Assembly: GCA_905369775.1 (NCBI GenBank)
Contig: CAJPJR010000056.1
Location: 1-12,973 of the forward strand
Direction: 5' to 3'
From: Prevotellaceae bacterium UBA1746
GTDB taxonomy: Bacteria > Bacteroidota > Bacteroidia > Bacteroidales > Bacteroidaceae
Length of the DNA: 12,973 bases
Shown here: in pieces, positions 1 to 7,400 of the stretch
Position numbering within the stretch: position 1 is the first letter of the stretch
Layout: each line of letters begins with the position of its first letter
Program-made: the position numbers and the translations under genes
Notes under the pieces: generated by a model
Databases searched by the model: none
Seen by the model: only the letters and a program-made list of their open reading frames with translations
Told to the model about the DNA's origin: nothing

Positions 1-243
1 GTTAACAGAGCCTTTTTGCGCACAGTTTCGAGCCCACAGAACGCCTCCGGCATACAGAGTTCACAGAGCGTTACTGCTAAAGGTGGCTGTAAGGTTCTGT
101 GAAATCGGTTGACTTAATGTCTCTGTGAGCCTTTGTGTGTTCTGTTCATCTGTGTTCTTCTGTGAGAAATAGAACGCACCCTAGCTAAAAGATGAGACAC
201 ATGTGACTCGCTGGGGAGTTTTATCTCTCACAGAGCGCACAGA
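1..243 (+). repeat. Intergenic repeat unit A (modules alpha, beta, delta)
   Basis: First of three direct units in a gene-free field; the window opens inside the array. I divide the unit into alpha (1-82, starting GTTAACAGAGCC), beta (85-175, starting GGCTGTAAGG and ending TCTGTGAGAAATAGAAC) and delta (176-243, containing CTCGCTGGGGAG). Positions 1-127 are identical to 244-370, so the period is 243 bp. The hexamer TCTGTG or its complement CACAGA occurs eight times in this unit (35, 62, 96, 122, 149, 159, 229, 238). The end of beta (159-167) can pair with TCTCACAGA in delta to form a long-loop hairpin. No reading frame here resembles a protein. The function is unknown; it may be a non-autonomous mobile or recombinogenic intergenic repeat, but I recognise no named family. 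Confidence 0.85.
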
Positions 244-463
244 GTTAACAGAGCCTTTTTGCGCACAGTTTCGAGCCCACAGAACGCCTCCGGCATACAG
301 AGTTCACAGAGCGTTACTGCTAAAGGTGGCTGTAAGGTTCTGTGAAATCGGTTGACTTAATGTCTCTGTGGGCCTTTGTGAAATCTGTTCTTCTGTGTTA
401 TCTGTGAGAAAAAGAACATTTTTGAGACTTGCTGCGGAGTTTTTTCTCTCACAGAACTCACAG
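244..463 (+). repeat. Intergenic repeat unit B
   Basis: Second direct copy. Its first 127 bp match unit A without a difference; after that it diverges, and the delta part (418-463) is shortened. The module order is alpha 244-325, beta 328-417, then delta. Here the beta/delta junction forms a tighter hairpin: TCTGTGAGA at 401-409 pairs with TCTCACAGA at 447-455, helped by an A-run and a T-run just inside. The perfect identity over 127 bp next to clear divergence elsewhere suggests recent duplication or gene conversion (inference). Confidence 0.85.
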
Positions 464-683
464 ATTTAACAGAACTTTTCAACCAACGTTTCGAGCCCAC
501 AGAAGGCCTTCGGCATACAGATATCACAGAGCGTTATAGCTAAAGGTGGGTGTTGGGTGTTGGGTATTAGGTGTTGATGATTAGCTAACGTTGGCTATAA
601 GGTTCTGTGAAATCGGTTGACTTAATGTCTCTGTGGGCCTTTGTGTGTTCTGCTCTTCTGTGTTTCTCTGTGAGAGAAAGAAA
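464..683 (+). repeat. Intergenic repeat unit C, diverged, with inserted gamma module
   Basis: Third direct copy, more diverged. Its alpha part (about 464-547) keeps TTTCGAGCCCACAGAA and the CGGCATACAGA core but differs at many positions. A gamma module (548-585, TGTTGGGTGTTGGGTATTAG) sits between alpha and beta. Its beta part (593-683) again contains the string TCGGTTGACTTAATGTCTCT seen in A and B. Because gamma is absent between alpha and beta in A and B, it behaves as an independent module. Confidence 0.75.
548..585 (-). repeat. Gamma repeat module, inverted copy
   Basis: Read on the minus strand this is GCTAATCATCAACACCTAAT followed by ACCCAACACCC-type sequence. It matches the plus-strand copies at 1134-1171 and 1423-1460 closely. 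It is low in complexity (CAAC/CACC rich) and has no coding potential. Confidence 0.7.
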
Positions 684-1030
684 GGTCCTCTTTGAGAGAT
701 AGAGTACTAACCATGTAAATAGGAAATGTCAAGATATTTCGCAGGCTGTTCCCTTCTCTTTTCGAGAAAAGGCTGAGTATGCTACAAGAAGAGGCTTTTC
801 TACGTTCGAGAACATGCCCTTCTTGCGTCAAGAAGGGCATCTTCTACGAGCAAGAAGGGCATATACTCGAATGCAAAACGTAACACACTGATTTCTTGTG
901 GGTTATATCCTTGGTTGTAGATGATGATATATGCGTGTTGTGAGGGTTGTCAGCTTGGTGGGTTGTAAGGATTATTTATCATCACATGAACTCTCCTCTC
1001 TCACATACATCACACCCAACGAAAGCTGAA
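684..1030. other. Gene-free centre of the repeat field
   Basis: About 350 bp lying between the direct copies on the left and the inverted copies on the right. I see no convincing gene, tRNA or promoter. The notable content is the hairpin cluster at 801-871 and a small stem at 758-771 (CTTTTC and GAAAAG). The sequence is more AT-rich than the genes to the right. The possibility that it once encoded a small RNA or was the body of a mobile element flanked by the repeats is speculation. Confidence 0.5.
805..871. repeat. Mutually exclusive hairpins sharing one arm
   Basis: ATGCCCTTCTTG at 814-825 is followed by the trinucleotide CGT and then its exact complement CAAGAAGGGCAT at 829-840, a 12-bp perfect stem. 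The same right arm recurs at 851-862. The left arm can use it instead, in a longer inverted repeat: 805-826 against 850-871, where TTCGAG pairs with CTCGAA outside the shared core, with about three mismatches in 22. The two foldings exclude each other. No T-run follows, so this is not a standard terminator. It could be a structured RNA, a protein-binding palindrome or a recombination site. Confidence 0.7.
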
Positions 1031-1069
1031 ACGCTCTGTGTTCTCTGTATGCCGGAGGCGTTCTGTGGG
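1031..1069 (-). repeat. Partial inverted copy of the alpha module
   Basis: The reverse complement of these 39 bp matches 33-71 of unit A with two adjacent mismatches (AA for TT in the middle). It contains the CTCCGGCATACAGAG core. It marks the inner border of the inverted right half of the repeat field. Confidence 0.75.
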
Positions 1070-1088
1070 TCAGAGGCCCCTCCCCCTT

Positions 1089-1109
1089 CCCCTCCCCCAA
1101 AGGGAGGGG
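1089..1109. repeat. GC-rich hairpin CCCCTCCC / GGGAGGGG
   Basis: An 8-bp perfect stem with a 5-nt loop (CCAAA). There is no T-run after it on either strand, so I do not call it an intrinsic terminator. It sits between the partial alpha copy and the gamma copy and looks like another small palindromic intergenic element. Confidence 0.6.
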
Positions 1110-1133
1110 CGTAATCACCGAGATACCCCTATG

Positions 1134-1171
1134 GCTAATCATCAACACCTAACAACTATCACCCAACACCC
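1134..1171 (+). repeat. Gamma repeat module, direct copy 1
   Basis: Starts GCTAATCATCAACACCTAAC and continues in CACCCAACACCC. It nearly matches 1423-1460 and the inverted copy at 548-585. It abuts the inverted alpha module at 1174. Confidence 0.75.
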
Positions 1172-1173
1172 TT

Positions 1174-1393
1174 CTTTAGCAGTAATGCTCTGTGAACTCT
1201 GTATGCCGGAGGCCTTCTGTGTGCTCGATACTGTGCGCAAAAAGGCTCTGTTAACTCTGTGTGCTCTGTGAGAGAAAGAACTCCCCAGCGAGTCTCGCAA
1301 TTGTTCTATTTCTCACAGATTTACACAGAAGAACAGAACACACAAAGGCCCACAGAGACATTAAGTCAACCGATAACACAGAACGTTACAGCC
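1174..1393 (-). repeat. Inverted alpha-delta-beta repeat unit
   Basis: Read on the minus strand this is a full unit in the order beta (1393-1303), delta (1302-1256), alpha (1255-1174), the same order as beta-delta-alpha across the A/B junction on the left. The alpha part is exactly as long as 1-82 and differs at four positions by my alignment. A hairpin lies at its delta region: TCTGTGAGAGAAAGAAC at 1265-1281 pairs with GTTCTATTTCTCACAGA at 1303-1319 at 15 of 17 positions. With the left array it makes a large imperfect inverted repeat. Confidence 0.85.
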
Positions 1394-1422
1394 AATACCT
1401 ATCACCCACCACCCATCTTTAA

Positions 1423-1460
1423 CTAATCATCAACACCTAACAACCATCACCCAACATCCC
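1423..1460 (+). repeat. Gamma repeat module, direct copy 2
   Basis: Starts CTAATCATCAACACCTAACA and ends in CCCAACATCCC. It closes the repeat field on the right, about 30 bp before the promoter of the metalloprotease gene. A related CACCCACC-rich stretch lies just before it (1395-1420). Confidence 0.7.
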
Positions 1461-1487
1461 TCCCCGCCAGAAAACCATACCGAATCC

Positions 1488-1518
1488 TTTCCTTTCTCTA
1501 TATTTTTCTTTATCTTTG
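1488..1518 (+). promoter_or_regulatory. Bacteroidetes-type promoter for the metalloprotease
   Basis: The -7 element TATCTTTG (1511-1518) matches TAnnTTTG. A weak -33-like TTTC lies at 1488-1491, 19 bp upstream. The expected start is near 1525, giving an mRNA leader of about 60 nt that contains no obvious hairpin. Confidence 0.6.
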
Positions 1519-1586
1519 TAGCCATCTATTGTGAGATAGTTATATTTTATCAATAATCTAATAGAAATCATTTTAAGGACAAGAAG

Positions 1587-3359
1587 ATGAAGAAGATATT
1601 TACACTCCTTGCTGGATTGCTCATCGCATCATCGTCGTTTGCCATACCAGCGATGAAGATTTGGCGAACAGTTAAGCAGGCCGATGGCACGTTACTGAAG
1701 GTGATGACCGTTGGTGATGAGCACTTTAACTATGCCATGACAGAGGACGGTATTCCCCTTGTACCCTATCATGGCAACTACTACTATGCGCATATCGTAG
1801 ACCAGCAGTTGGTGGCCTCGGCGGTTCTGGCACATAATAAAGAACTCAGACACGGCCGTGAGGAACTCGCTGCAGCCGCTCTGGAGGAGGTAAGACAACT
1901 GCAGAGAAACAAGGAACAGCAGGTCAGCTCGAAGCCTTTCGGACTCAGTGATGGGACAACATGGGAGGGAAGTAAGAAGGGACTCGTCATCTTAGTGGAG
2001 TTCTCGGACAAGTCCTTCACCAATCCACAGAATGTTCTCACACTCCGACCACGTGAGTCTGACATCAAGACCCTCTATGAAAAGATGCTTAACGAGGAGG
2101 GTTATAAGAACGACAATGGTGCTATCGGGAGTGTGCACGACTATTTCAAGGACCAGAGCAACGGTAGGTTCGACCTTACCTTTGATGTCATTGGACCCGT
2201 GAAGTTGGCTCATCCGTATAAATACTACGGTGAACACACGCAGAACATGAACGATGCTAATGCGCCACAGATGATTATCGACGCTTGTAAAGCCGTCAAA
2301 GGACAGGTAGACTGGCGTCGCTACGACTGGGACGGAGACGGAGAAGTGGAATAGGTCTACGTTATCTATGCGGGTGAAGGCGAGGCTACGGGTGGCAATG
2401 CAGACACGGTTTGGCCACATAAGTATTCGCTCACGGACGCAGGACTGAGTGCGCTCCATTTCAATGGACAGACGATTGACACCTACGCATGTAGTAATGA
2501 GATCATTAGAGCACAACTGAACGGTATGGAACGAGTGTTCTATTCGGGCATAGGAACCATCTGTCATGAGTTTTCTCACTGCTTAGGGCTCCCTGACTTC
2601 TATTCAACCAGCGGGAATCCGTTGGATTTCCAAACGCCGGACCTATTTGATGTGATGGATTACGGGCAATATTGGAATGATGGCTACGCACCGATGGGCT
2701 ATTCCGCCTACGAACGTGCTTGCTTGGGGTGGTTGCAACCGGACGAATTGAAGGTTTCCAACGGGCATCTCCGCATTAGTCCGTTGGCAAAGCCTGCTGC
2801 CGGCACGCCGAACGCTTATATATTGCGCAATCCGGCTAATTCCGCAGAATACTACCTACTTGAAAACCGGCAACCCTCGCGCTGGTTCCCCAAAGGTCTC
2901 GGCCACGGCATGTTGTTCTACCATATTGACTACGAACCCAACCGCTGGGAAGTGAATGCTGTGAATACGAATCGCAATCATCTGCGGTGCAGTATCGTTC
3001 GCGCGGACAATGTGTGGCAAAGTGCCGCGGTTGCCCAAAAACTCGAAGAATATCGTGGAGATTTCTACCCGGGATTGAACAACGTCATCGAATTTTCGAC
3101 CGAGAGTTCTCCCCGTTTGTCTTGGTATCAGGGGAATGCACGTCATCGCTTCTATGGTATGCGTACAAACGAGGACAGTACGATGACATTCAGCTACGAC
3201 GACTACACAGTGACGGGACTCAACCAGCAAAAGACGGAGGACGCCGGACGATTCGCCCCCCTCTATGAACTCAGCGGCCGACGAGTTAGCGGTACGCCCC
3301 GACCGAATCACATCTACATTCGCGAAGGTAAGAAATTTGTGCTGCCCACTACACTCTAA
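1587..3359 (+). pseudogene. Secreted M6-family zinc metalloprotease, split by an in-frame amber codon
   Basis: One reading frame of 591 codons is interrupted only by TAG at 2352-2354 (codon 256). The N-terminus is a signal peptide (MKKIFTLLAGLLIASSSFA) followed by a propeptide-like region. Just before the stop is the Asp-rich stretch YDWDGDGEVE, and in the same frame just after it is VYVIYAGEGEA, which continues the family pattern. The zinc motif HEFSHCLGLPD is at residues 327-337, and a Met-turn candidate MDY is at 357. The C-terminus carries ELSGRRVSG and an IYIREGKKFV tail, common in secreted Bacteroidetes proteins. Family members normally have Gln or a similar residue where the stop falls; CAG to TAG is one transition. 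The 255-residue product lacks the zinc site. A restart at 2526 would keep the zinc site but lose the signal peptide. Neighbouring genes end in TAG, so readthrough by code change is unlikely. A sequencing error remains possible. Confidence 0.88.
2352..2354 (+). other. Premature TAG codon inside the metalloprotease
   Basis: TAG at codon 256 is flanked in frame by GAA before and GTC-TAC-GTT after. The frame is open for 335 more codons to TAA at 3357-3359. No frameshift is needed to join the halves, so this is a point nonsense change or a base-call error. Confidence 0.9.
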
Positions 3360-3364
3360 TTTTG
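3336..3364 (+). promoter_or_regulatory. Possible promoter for the Gfo/Idh/MocA gene
   Basis: TAATTTTG (3357-3364) fits TAnnTTTG and overlaps the protease stop codon. TTTG at 3336-3339 is upstream with a 17-bp spacer, a little short for the group. If used, transcription would begin near 3370 and leave a leader of about 125 nt before the chosen start. Confidence 0.35.
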
Positions 3365-3497
3365 GCGAGCTTTGCCCGCGCCTCGTCGGGTTAATGTGGA
3401 AACGCCGCGCCGATGAGCGACTCGCGTGGGAGGGATGCACGATAAATTCATCGATGCGCCTTCGCTGCTGTGCGAAAAGTCTGAAGAAAATAGATCC

Positions 3498-4487
3498 ATG
3501 GAAAGAAATGTACCCATTCGGTGGGGATTCATCGGCTGCGGACAAGCCACGGAGCTGAAGATGCTACCGGCTTTCTCCGAGTTGTCGGATGCGGAAATCG
3601 TGGCGGTGATGAGCCGCAACGGGCTTCGCGCTCGTGCCTTCGCAGAACGGCATGATATCCCCCACTGGTACGCCGATGCCCAAAACCTTGTGACGGATCC
3701 TTCCGTCGACGCGGTTTACATTGCCACGCCGCCTTCCACACACGCCATTTTTTCGATCATGGCCCTCAAAGCCGGCAAAGCAGTGTACGTAGAAAAACCG
3801 TTGGCCACGAGCTATGCTGATTGCTTACGCATAAATCATATCTCGGCAGAGGTGAGACGGCCTTGTTTCGTGGCTTATTATCGGCGCTACCTACCCTACT
3901 TCGACAAAGTGCGGCAGTTGTTGGCAGAAGGAACCATCGGGAAAGTACTCTCGGCCCAGATCCGTTTTTCCGTTCCCCCGCGTGATCTCGACTATCGTTC
4001 GACAGATTTGCCCTGGCGACTCCAACCGGACATTGCGGGAGGGGGATATTTCTATGACTTAGCCCCACACCAATTGGATTTGCTCCAGCAATTGTTTGGC
4101 CCCATCGTGGAAGCAACCGGCTACACGGCCAATCGCGGTGGACTTTACCCCACGGAAGACACAGTGAGCGCTGCTTTTAGATTCGCAGACGGCATGCCGG
4201 CTTCGGGCACTTGGTGTTTCGTGGCTCACGAAAGCGTGAAAGAAGATCGCATCCTCCTGATTGGCGACCGCGGCCAGATTTCTTTTTCGGTTTTCACCTA
4301 CGCACCCATTCATGTGCAGTGCGAAACCGGCGACCGCCACCTGGAAGTCGAAAATCCTGAGCATGTTCAAATCCCCTTGCTCCGCGAAATCATGGGACAT
4401 CTCCAAGGGCACATCGTTTGCACCTGCGATTCGGTCAGTGCGACCCCGACAAACTGGGTCATCGATCGCATTCTGGGCAAAATATAG
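3498..4487 (+). CDS. Gfo/Idh/MocA family NAD(P)-dependent oxidoreductase
   Basis: Predicted cytosolic dehydrogenase of sugars, inositols or related polyols, 329 residues, the usual family length. The N-terminal Rossmann fold shows IRWGFIGCGQATE (7-19), with the dinucleotide-binding glycines. The YIATPPSTHA segment (74-83) and the EKP motif (99-101), whose lysine is usually catalytic, follow. The C-terminal substrate domain contains GGGYFYDLAPHQLD (181-194), with the Asp and His typical of the active site. I chose ATG 3498 because the frame upstream to 3426 gives a 24-residue N-terminal extension unlike the family. It lies 138 bp after the protease gene and ends in TAG 84 bp before valS. No partner gene identifies the substrate, so none is assigned. 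Confidence 0.88.
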   Translation: MERNVPIRWGFIGCGQATELKMLPAFSELSDAEIVAVMSRNGLRARAFAERHDIPHWYADAQNLVTDPSVDAVYIATPPSTHAIFSIMALKAGKAVYVEKPLATSYADCLRINHISAEVRRPCFVAYYRRYLPYFDKVRQLLAEGTIGKVLSAQIRFSVPPRDLDYRSTDLPWRLQPDIAGGGYFYDLAPHQLDLLQQLFGPIVEATGYTANRGGLYPTEDTVSAAFRFADGMPASGTWCFVAHESVKEDRILLIGDRGQISFSVFTYAPIHVQCETGDRHLEVENPEHVQIPLLREIMGHLQGHIVCTCDSVSATPTNWVIDRILGKI

Positions 4488-4504
4488 GTGCATGCAAGCC
4501 GTAG

Positions 4505-4527
4505 TTGGCGTTAAATGCGTAACTTTG
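4505..4527 (+). promoter_or_regulatory. Probable valS promoter (-7 box TAACTTTG)
   Basis: TAACTTTG (4520-4527) matches the -7 consensus exactly. The upstream element is poor: TTGG at 4505-4508 is too close and no TTTG stands at the ideal distance. Transcription from about 4533 would exclude the in-frame ATG at 4515 and supports the start at 4572, with a leader of about 40 nt. Confidence 0.55.
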
Positions 4528-4571
4528 CAACACTTCATTTGATTTTACGACACAAGAATATCGTACACTAT

Positions 4572-7259
4572 ATGGAATTAGCCACGAAATACGCCCCTGA
4601 GGCAGTGGAAAGTAAGTGGTATGCTTACTGGACCGACCATAAACTTTTCAGTTCCAAGCCCGATGGGCGCCGGCCTTACACAATTGTCATCCCTCCCCCC
4701 AACGTTACCGGTGTGCTTCACATGGGGCACATTCTGAATAATACGATCCAAGACATTTTGGTTCGCCGTGCCCGCATGGAAGGCAAGAACGCTTGCTGGG
4801 TTCCCGGGACGGATCACGCCTCGATCGCGACGGAAGCCAAAGTTGTCAACAAGTTGGCAAAGCAAGGCATCCGCAAACGCGACCTCACTCGTGAAGAATT
4901 CTTGCGCCACGCCTGGGATTGGACAGAAGAGCACGGAGGCATCATCTTAAAACAGCTTCGAAAGCTCGGCGCCTCCTGCGATTGGGACCGTACAGCCTTC
5001 ACAATGGACGAAAAACGCAGCGAAAGCGTGATCAAAGTCTTTGTTGATCTCTTCAACAAGGGACTTATCTATCGTGGCCTCCGTATGGTCAACTGGGATC
5101 CCAAAGCCCAGACCGCTCTTTCCAACGAAGAGGTCATCTATCGCGAAGAGAAAAGCAAACTCTACTATCTCAAATACTACGTTGTGGACGATAACGGCGC
5201 CAGCACCGGCGCAGAAGGCGAAATCATCCACAGCGATGAGAAAGGACGCTACGCCGTTGTGGCCACAACCCGCCCCGAAACCATCATGGGCGACACTGCG
5301 ATGTGCATTAACCCCAAGGACCCGAAGAATGGCTGGTTGAAGGGACAGAAAGTGCGCGTCCCTCTTGTGGATCGCGTCATCCCCGTGATCGAAGACCGCT
5401 ATGTCGATATTGAATTCGGAACCGGTTGCCTGAAAGTCACGCCCGCCCACGATACCAACGACTACATGCTCGGCAAGAAACACAATCTTGAAACGATTGA
5501 TATCTTCAATGCCGACGGAACCTTGTCGGAAGCGGCCGGCATGTACGTAGGACAAGACAGAATGGCCGTTCGCGAACAGATCGCAAAGGATCTGGCTGCT
5601 GCCGGCCTCCTCGAAAAAGTAGAAGACTACGATAACAAAGTGGGTTACTCGGAGCGCAACGCCGACACTGCCGTAGAACCTCGCCTTTGCATGCAATGGT
5701 ATCTCAGCATGCAACACTTTGCCGATCTCGCCCTCCCGCCCGTCATGGAAGACGACATTCGTTTCTATCCGGCAAAGTACAAAAACACCTACAAAAACTG
5801 GTTGACCAACATTCAAGATTGGTGCATCAGCCGACAACTGTGGTGGGGACATCGCATTCCTGCCTACTATATCAGCGCGCCCAACGCCGAGCAAGAAGAA
5901 TTCGTGGTGGCCGAAACGCCCGAAGCCGCTTTGCAGTTGGCACGTGAGAAGACCGGACGCAAAGACCTGCAACTTTCGGATCTGCGTCAGGACGAAGATG
6001 CACTCGACACCTGGTTCTCGTCGTGGCTCTGGCCCATTTCGCTCTTCGACGGCATCAATCATCCCAACAATCCCGAGCTCGAGTACTATTATCCCACCAG
6101 CGACCTCGTAACCGGACCGGATATTATTTTCTTCTGGGTGGCTCGCATGATTATGGCGGGTTATGAGTACACCGGCAAGATGCCCTTCAAGAATGTCTAC
6201 TTCACCGGCATCGTTCGCGACAAGTTAGGGCGCAAAATGTCGAAGTCGCTGGGCAACTCCCCCAACCCGCTCGATCTCATCGACCAATTTGGCGCAGATG
6301 GTGTGCGTATGGGCATGATGCTTTCGGCACCTGCAGGCAACGACATCCTCTTCGACGAATCGCTCTGCGAGCAAGGTCGCAATTTCTGCAACAAGATTTG
6401 GAACGCCTTCCGCCTTGTGCAAGGATGGCAAGTGGACGAAAAGCTGGAACAGCCCGCCACTTCATTGCAAGCCACCGAATGGTTTGCGGCGCAACTCCGC
6501 AAAAGCGCTGCCACCATCGCAGATCTGTTCTCGAAGTACCGCATTTCCGAAGCCCTCATGGAAGTGTACCGCCTCTTCTGGGATGAATTCTCCTCTTGGT
6601 ACCTCGAAATGGTGAAGCCCGCGTACCAAGCTCCGATCGATGCGGCGACTTATCGCGCCACACTCGGATTCTTCGACGACTTGCTCCACCTCTTGCACCC
6701 CTTCATGCCCTTCATCACCGAAGAACTGTGGCAACATCTGGCAGAACGCCGCCCCGGCGAGAGCATTATGGTCTCTCCTCAGACCATCGAAGCCCCGCAC
6801 TGCGGAGACGAAGCCCTCATTGCCCAATTCGAAACCGTGAAAGGCGTAGTTGCCGGCGTGCGTGGCGCAAGAGCGCAAAAGAACATTTCGCCCCGAGAGG
6901 TACTTTCGCTCACCGTTGTGGGCAAAAATGAAATCAGTGCCTACGATGCCCTCGTTGCCAAGATGGCTTCGCTCAGCGAAATCAAGGTTGCCGATGAAGT
7001 TTCGGGTGCAGGCTATTCGACCTTCCTGGTCGGCACCACGCAATACGCTCTTTATCTCGGCGATGTCGTGGATCTCGAGGCAGAGAAGGAAGCCGCAAAG
7101 GCCGAACTCGAACACTTGCGCAAATTCTTGAAGAGCATTCAAGGCAAACTCTCCAACGAGCGCTTCGTCAACAACGCGCCCGAAGCCGTTGTGGCCCTCG
7201 AACGCAAGAAGGAAGCCGACACACTCACCAAGATCGCGGCGCTGGAAGCCAAACTCTGA
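4572..7259 (+). CDS. valS: Valine--tRNA ligase
   Basis: Class I aminoacyl-tRNA synthetase that charges tRNA-Val with valine, 895 residues, a full bacterial length. Visible landmarks are PPPNVTGVLHMGH (41-53) with the HIGH-type HMGH signature, TTRPETIMGD (from 232) of the CP1 editing domain that hydrolyses mischarged Thr-tRNA, and GRKMSKSLGN with KMSKS at 555-559. A charged coiled-coil C-terminal arm begins about VDLEAEKEAAKAELEHL. The start at 4572 gives the typical MELATKYAPEAVE opening; the longer frame from 4515 begins inside the -7 promoter box and is rejected. The gene appears to be transcribed alone, with its own promoter and a strong terminator. No tRNA-binding leader or T-box is seen. 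Confidence 0.98.
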   Translation: MELATKYAPEAVESKWYAYWTDHKLFSSKPDGRRPYTIVIPPPNVTGVLHMGHILNNTIQDILVRRARMEGKNACWVPGTDHASIATEAKVVNKLAKQGIRKRDLTREEFLRHAWDWTEEHGGIILKQLRKLGASCDWDRTAFTMDEKRSESVIKVFVDLFNKGLIYRGLRMVNWDPKAQTALSNEEVIYREEKSKLYYLKYYVVDDNGASTGAEGEIIHSDEKGRYAVVATTRPETIMGDTAMCINPKDPKNGWLKGQKVRVPLVDRVIPVIEDRYVDIEFGTGCLKVTPAHDTNDYMLGKKHNLETIDIFNADGTLSEAAGMYVGQDRMAVREQIAKDLAAAGLLEKVEDYDNKVGYSERNADTAVEPRLCMQWYLSMQHFADLALPPVMEDDIRFYPAKYKNTYKNWLTNIQDWCISRQLWWGHRIPAYYISAPNAEQEEFVVAETPEAALQLAREKTGRKDLQLSDLRQDEDALDTWFSSWLWPISLFDGINHPNNPELEYYYPTSDLVTGPDIIFFWVARMIMAGYEYTGKMPFKNVYFTGIVRDKLGRKMSKSLGNSPNPLDLIDQFGADGVRMGMMLSAPAGNDILFDESLCEQGRNFCNKIWNAFRLVQGWQVDEKLEQPATSLQATEWFAAQLRKSAATIADLFSKYRISEALMEVYRLFWDEFSSWYLEMVKPAYQAPIDAATYRATLGFFDDLLHLLHPFMPFITEELWQHLAERRPGESIMVSPQTIEAPHCGDEALIAQFETVKGVVAGVRGARAQKNISPREVLSLTVVGKNEISAYDALVAKMASLSEIKVADEVSGAGYSTFLVGTTQYALYLGDVVDLEAEKEAAKAELEHLRKFLKSIQGKLSNERFVNNAPEAVVALERKKEADTLTKIAALEAKL

Positions 7260-7337
7260 TTGTGTGCCGCTCTAAATTAGACGCGTTTTTGTCGATCGGT
7301 GCGCGAATCGATTGACCGAGCCCCCGCCCCATTATAG

Positions 7338-7380
7338 AAAGTGCACGCTTCGCTCCTTGAGCAATGCGTGCACTTTTTTT
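7338..7380 (+). terminator. Strong intrinsic terminator after valS
   Basis: AAAGTGCACGC (7338-7348) and GCGTGCACTTT (7366-7376) form an 11-bp perfect stem. The loop contains a further GCTC/GAGC stem (7352-7355 and 7359-7362). The T-run is 7374-7380. It is nearly symmetrical (A-run in front), so it could act in both directions. It begins about 80 bp after the valS stop codon, and the glycosyltransferase start follows only 20 bp later. Confidence 0.92.
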
Positions 7381-7400
7381 ATCCGGAAGATATTTCCCCT

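Noticed and set aside
1..683. CRISPR array
   Set aside because: The repeat period is about 243 bp with diverging copies and repeated 'spacers', and no cas genes are present.
622..840. Minus-strand open frame of 72 codons
   Set aside because: It lies across the beta repeat and the 814-840 hairpin, has low-complexity basic/serine content and no promoter; explained by the repeat structure.
1089..1109. Intrinsic terminator
   Set aside because: The stem is strong but no T-run follows on either strand.
1038..1271. Plus-strand open frame of 77 codons
   Set aside because: It runs through inverted alpha, the GC hairpin and gamma modules; its protein is just a translation of repeats.
2352..2354. Amber reassignment or pyrrolysine-type recoding
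   Set aside because: TAG is used as an ordinary stop at 4485-4487, at the end of the histidine kinase gene and in the leader peptide; no recoding element is visible after the codon.
2526..3359. Separate gene starting at ATG 2526
   Set aside because: It is in the same frame as the protease and begins inside the catalytic domain without a signal peptide or promoter; better described as the 3' part of the interrupted gene.
4947..6062. Minus-strand open frame of 371 codons inside valS
   Set aside because: Shadow of valS codon bias on the opposite strand; no motif or promoter, and valS is unmistakable.
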